Source: an uncultured Pelagibacteraceae bacterium
GTDB taxonomy: Bacteria; Pseudomonadota; Alphaproteobacteria; Pelagibacterales; Pelagibacteraceae
Assembly (NCBI GenBank): GCA_902515095.1
Contig: CABXTC010000006.1
Location: forward strand, 1-63,133
Length of the DNA stretch: 63,133 nucleotides
Direction of reading: 5' to 3'
The notes under the pieces are model-generated. The model saw only the letters and a list, made by a program, of their open reading frames with translations, was not told where the DNA came from and ran no database searches. How positions within the stretch are numbered: position 1 is the stretch's first letter; each line of letters begins with the position of its first letter. This document shows, one piece after another, positions 62,949-63,133 of the stretch. The position numbers were made by a program, and so were the translations under genes.

Positions 62949-63133
62949 ATGAAAAATTTAACTGACTCACTTAAAAAGAGATTAACAGACAAATATACTT
63001 CGATTAATAGTACAGAATCTTTAAACAGAAGCACAGACGTTAATGTTCTTTTAAACAGAGTTAAATTGGATAAAAAAGCAGAAGTTAAAAAAAAATTTTA
63101 CTTTTCTGCAGCGGCATCGACAGGGTTGATTTT
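62949..63133 (+). CDS. Small membrane protein, related to the previous gene (3' truncated)
   Basis: ATG 62949 opens MKNLTDSLKKRLTDKYTSIN, later TDVNVLLNRVKLDKKAEVKK and the start of a membrane segment (FYFSAAASTGLI), and is cut by the window end. The DVNVLLNR block, Lys-rich run and following hydrophobic stretch parallel the upstream gene, suggesting a tandem family. About 61 residues are visible. Confidence 0.55.
   Translation, partial: MKNLTDSLKKRLTDKYTSINSTESLNRSTDVNVLLNRVKLDKKAEVKKKFYFSAAASTGLI

Noticed and set aside
1..63133. tRNA, rRNA, CRISPR, insertion sequences or prophage
   Set aside because: No cloverleaf, no repeat-spacer array, no transposase, integrase or phage gene was found; spacers are short and unique.

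Overview
The window is strongly AT-rich, densely packed and largely free of mobile DNA. Its proteins are alphaproteobacterial: an NDUFA12-type complex I subunit, DUF2155, a SUF operon led by IscR, and short A+T-biased proteins rich in Lys, Ile and Asn. Gene order, tiny intergenic gaps and taurine, betaine and aldehyde metabolism all point to a streamlined marine SAR11 bacterium (Candidatus Pelagibacter or a close relative). No tRNA, rRNA, IS element, prophage or CRISPR array was seen.

Layout. 1-9 kb is housekeeping: the end of an Hda/DnaA-like gene, aspS, an orphan NrdJ C-terminal-like protein, NDUFA12, DUF2155, accC-accB-aroQ, thiS-thiG and RNase E/G. 9-18 kb holds PBP1A, prfB with its programmed +1 frameshift, an AsmA-like protein, tyrS, anmK and an alpha/beta hydrolase. 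17.8-24.3 kb is an iscR-sufB-C-D-S-U-T-A operon behind a near-consensus IscR type-1 site and a Fur-like box; its sufT-like gene has its frame interrupted exactly at an in-frame A AAA AAG heptamer. 24.3-38.2 kb is mixed metabolism: glnA, a YbaK deacylase, a DMT transporter, a homocysteine methyltransferase, an AldB-type aldehyde dehydrogenase with a lysine-rich in-frame leader, DUF779, an SSADH-like dehydrogenase, an FAH-family enzyme, CcdA, a flavoprotein, a gamma-butyrobetaine-hydroxylase-like dioxygenase and a HisN-like phosphatase.

38.2-42.5 kb is a minus-strand run of eleven small genes: two SMR-like proteins lacking the family's membrane glutamate, DUF2798, a TPR protein, NTF2-like and ferredoxin-fold-like proteins, and a tandem pair of secreted two-Cys proteins. 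cysE-cysK, a VOC protein, a LysE exporter, alternative oxidase and a membrane-targeted MsrB follow.

46.5-60.7 kb looks like an organosulfonate and methylamine region. A HisD-family enzyme resembling sulfopropanediol dehydrogenase (HpsN), a short phosphate acetyltransferase and a sulfolactate/malate-type dehydrogenase lie on the minus strand. After two sugar genes come tauC-tauB-tauA (minus) and, divergently, taurine:pyruvate aminotransferase, alanine dehydrogenase and a dimethylglycine/sarcosine-dehydrogenase-like flavoprotein. Together these could import taurine, deaminate it to sulfoacetaldehyde and recycle alanine to pyruvate. The step between, Xsc, is not in the window. The end has a BASS transporter downstream of an unrecognised regulator with two winged-helix-like regions. 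Two 13-bp direct repeats 32 bp apart precede that regulator, and two related small membrane proteins close the window, the last one cut off.
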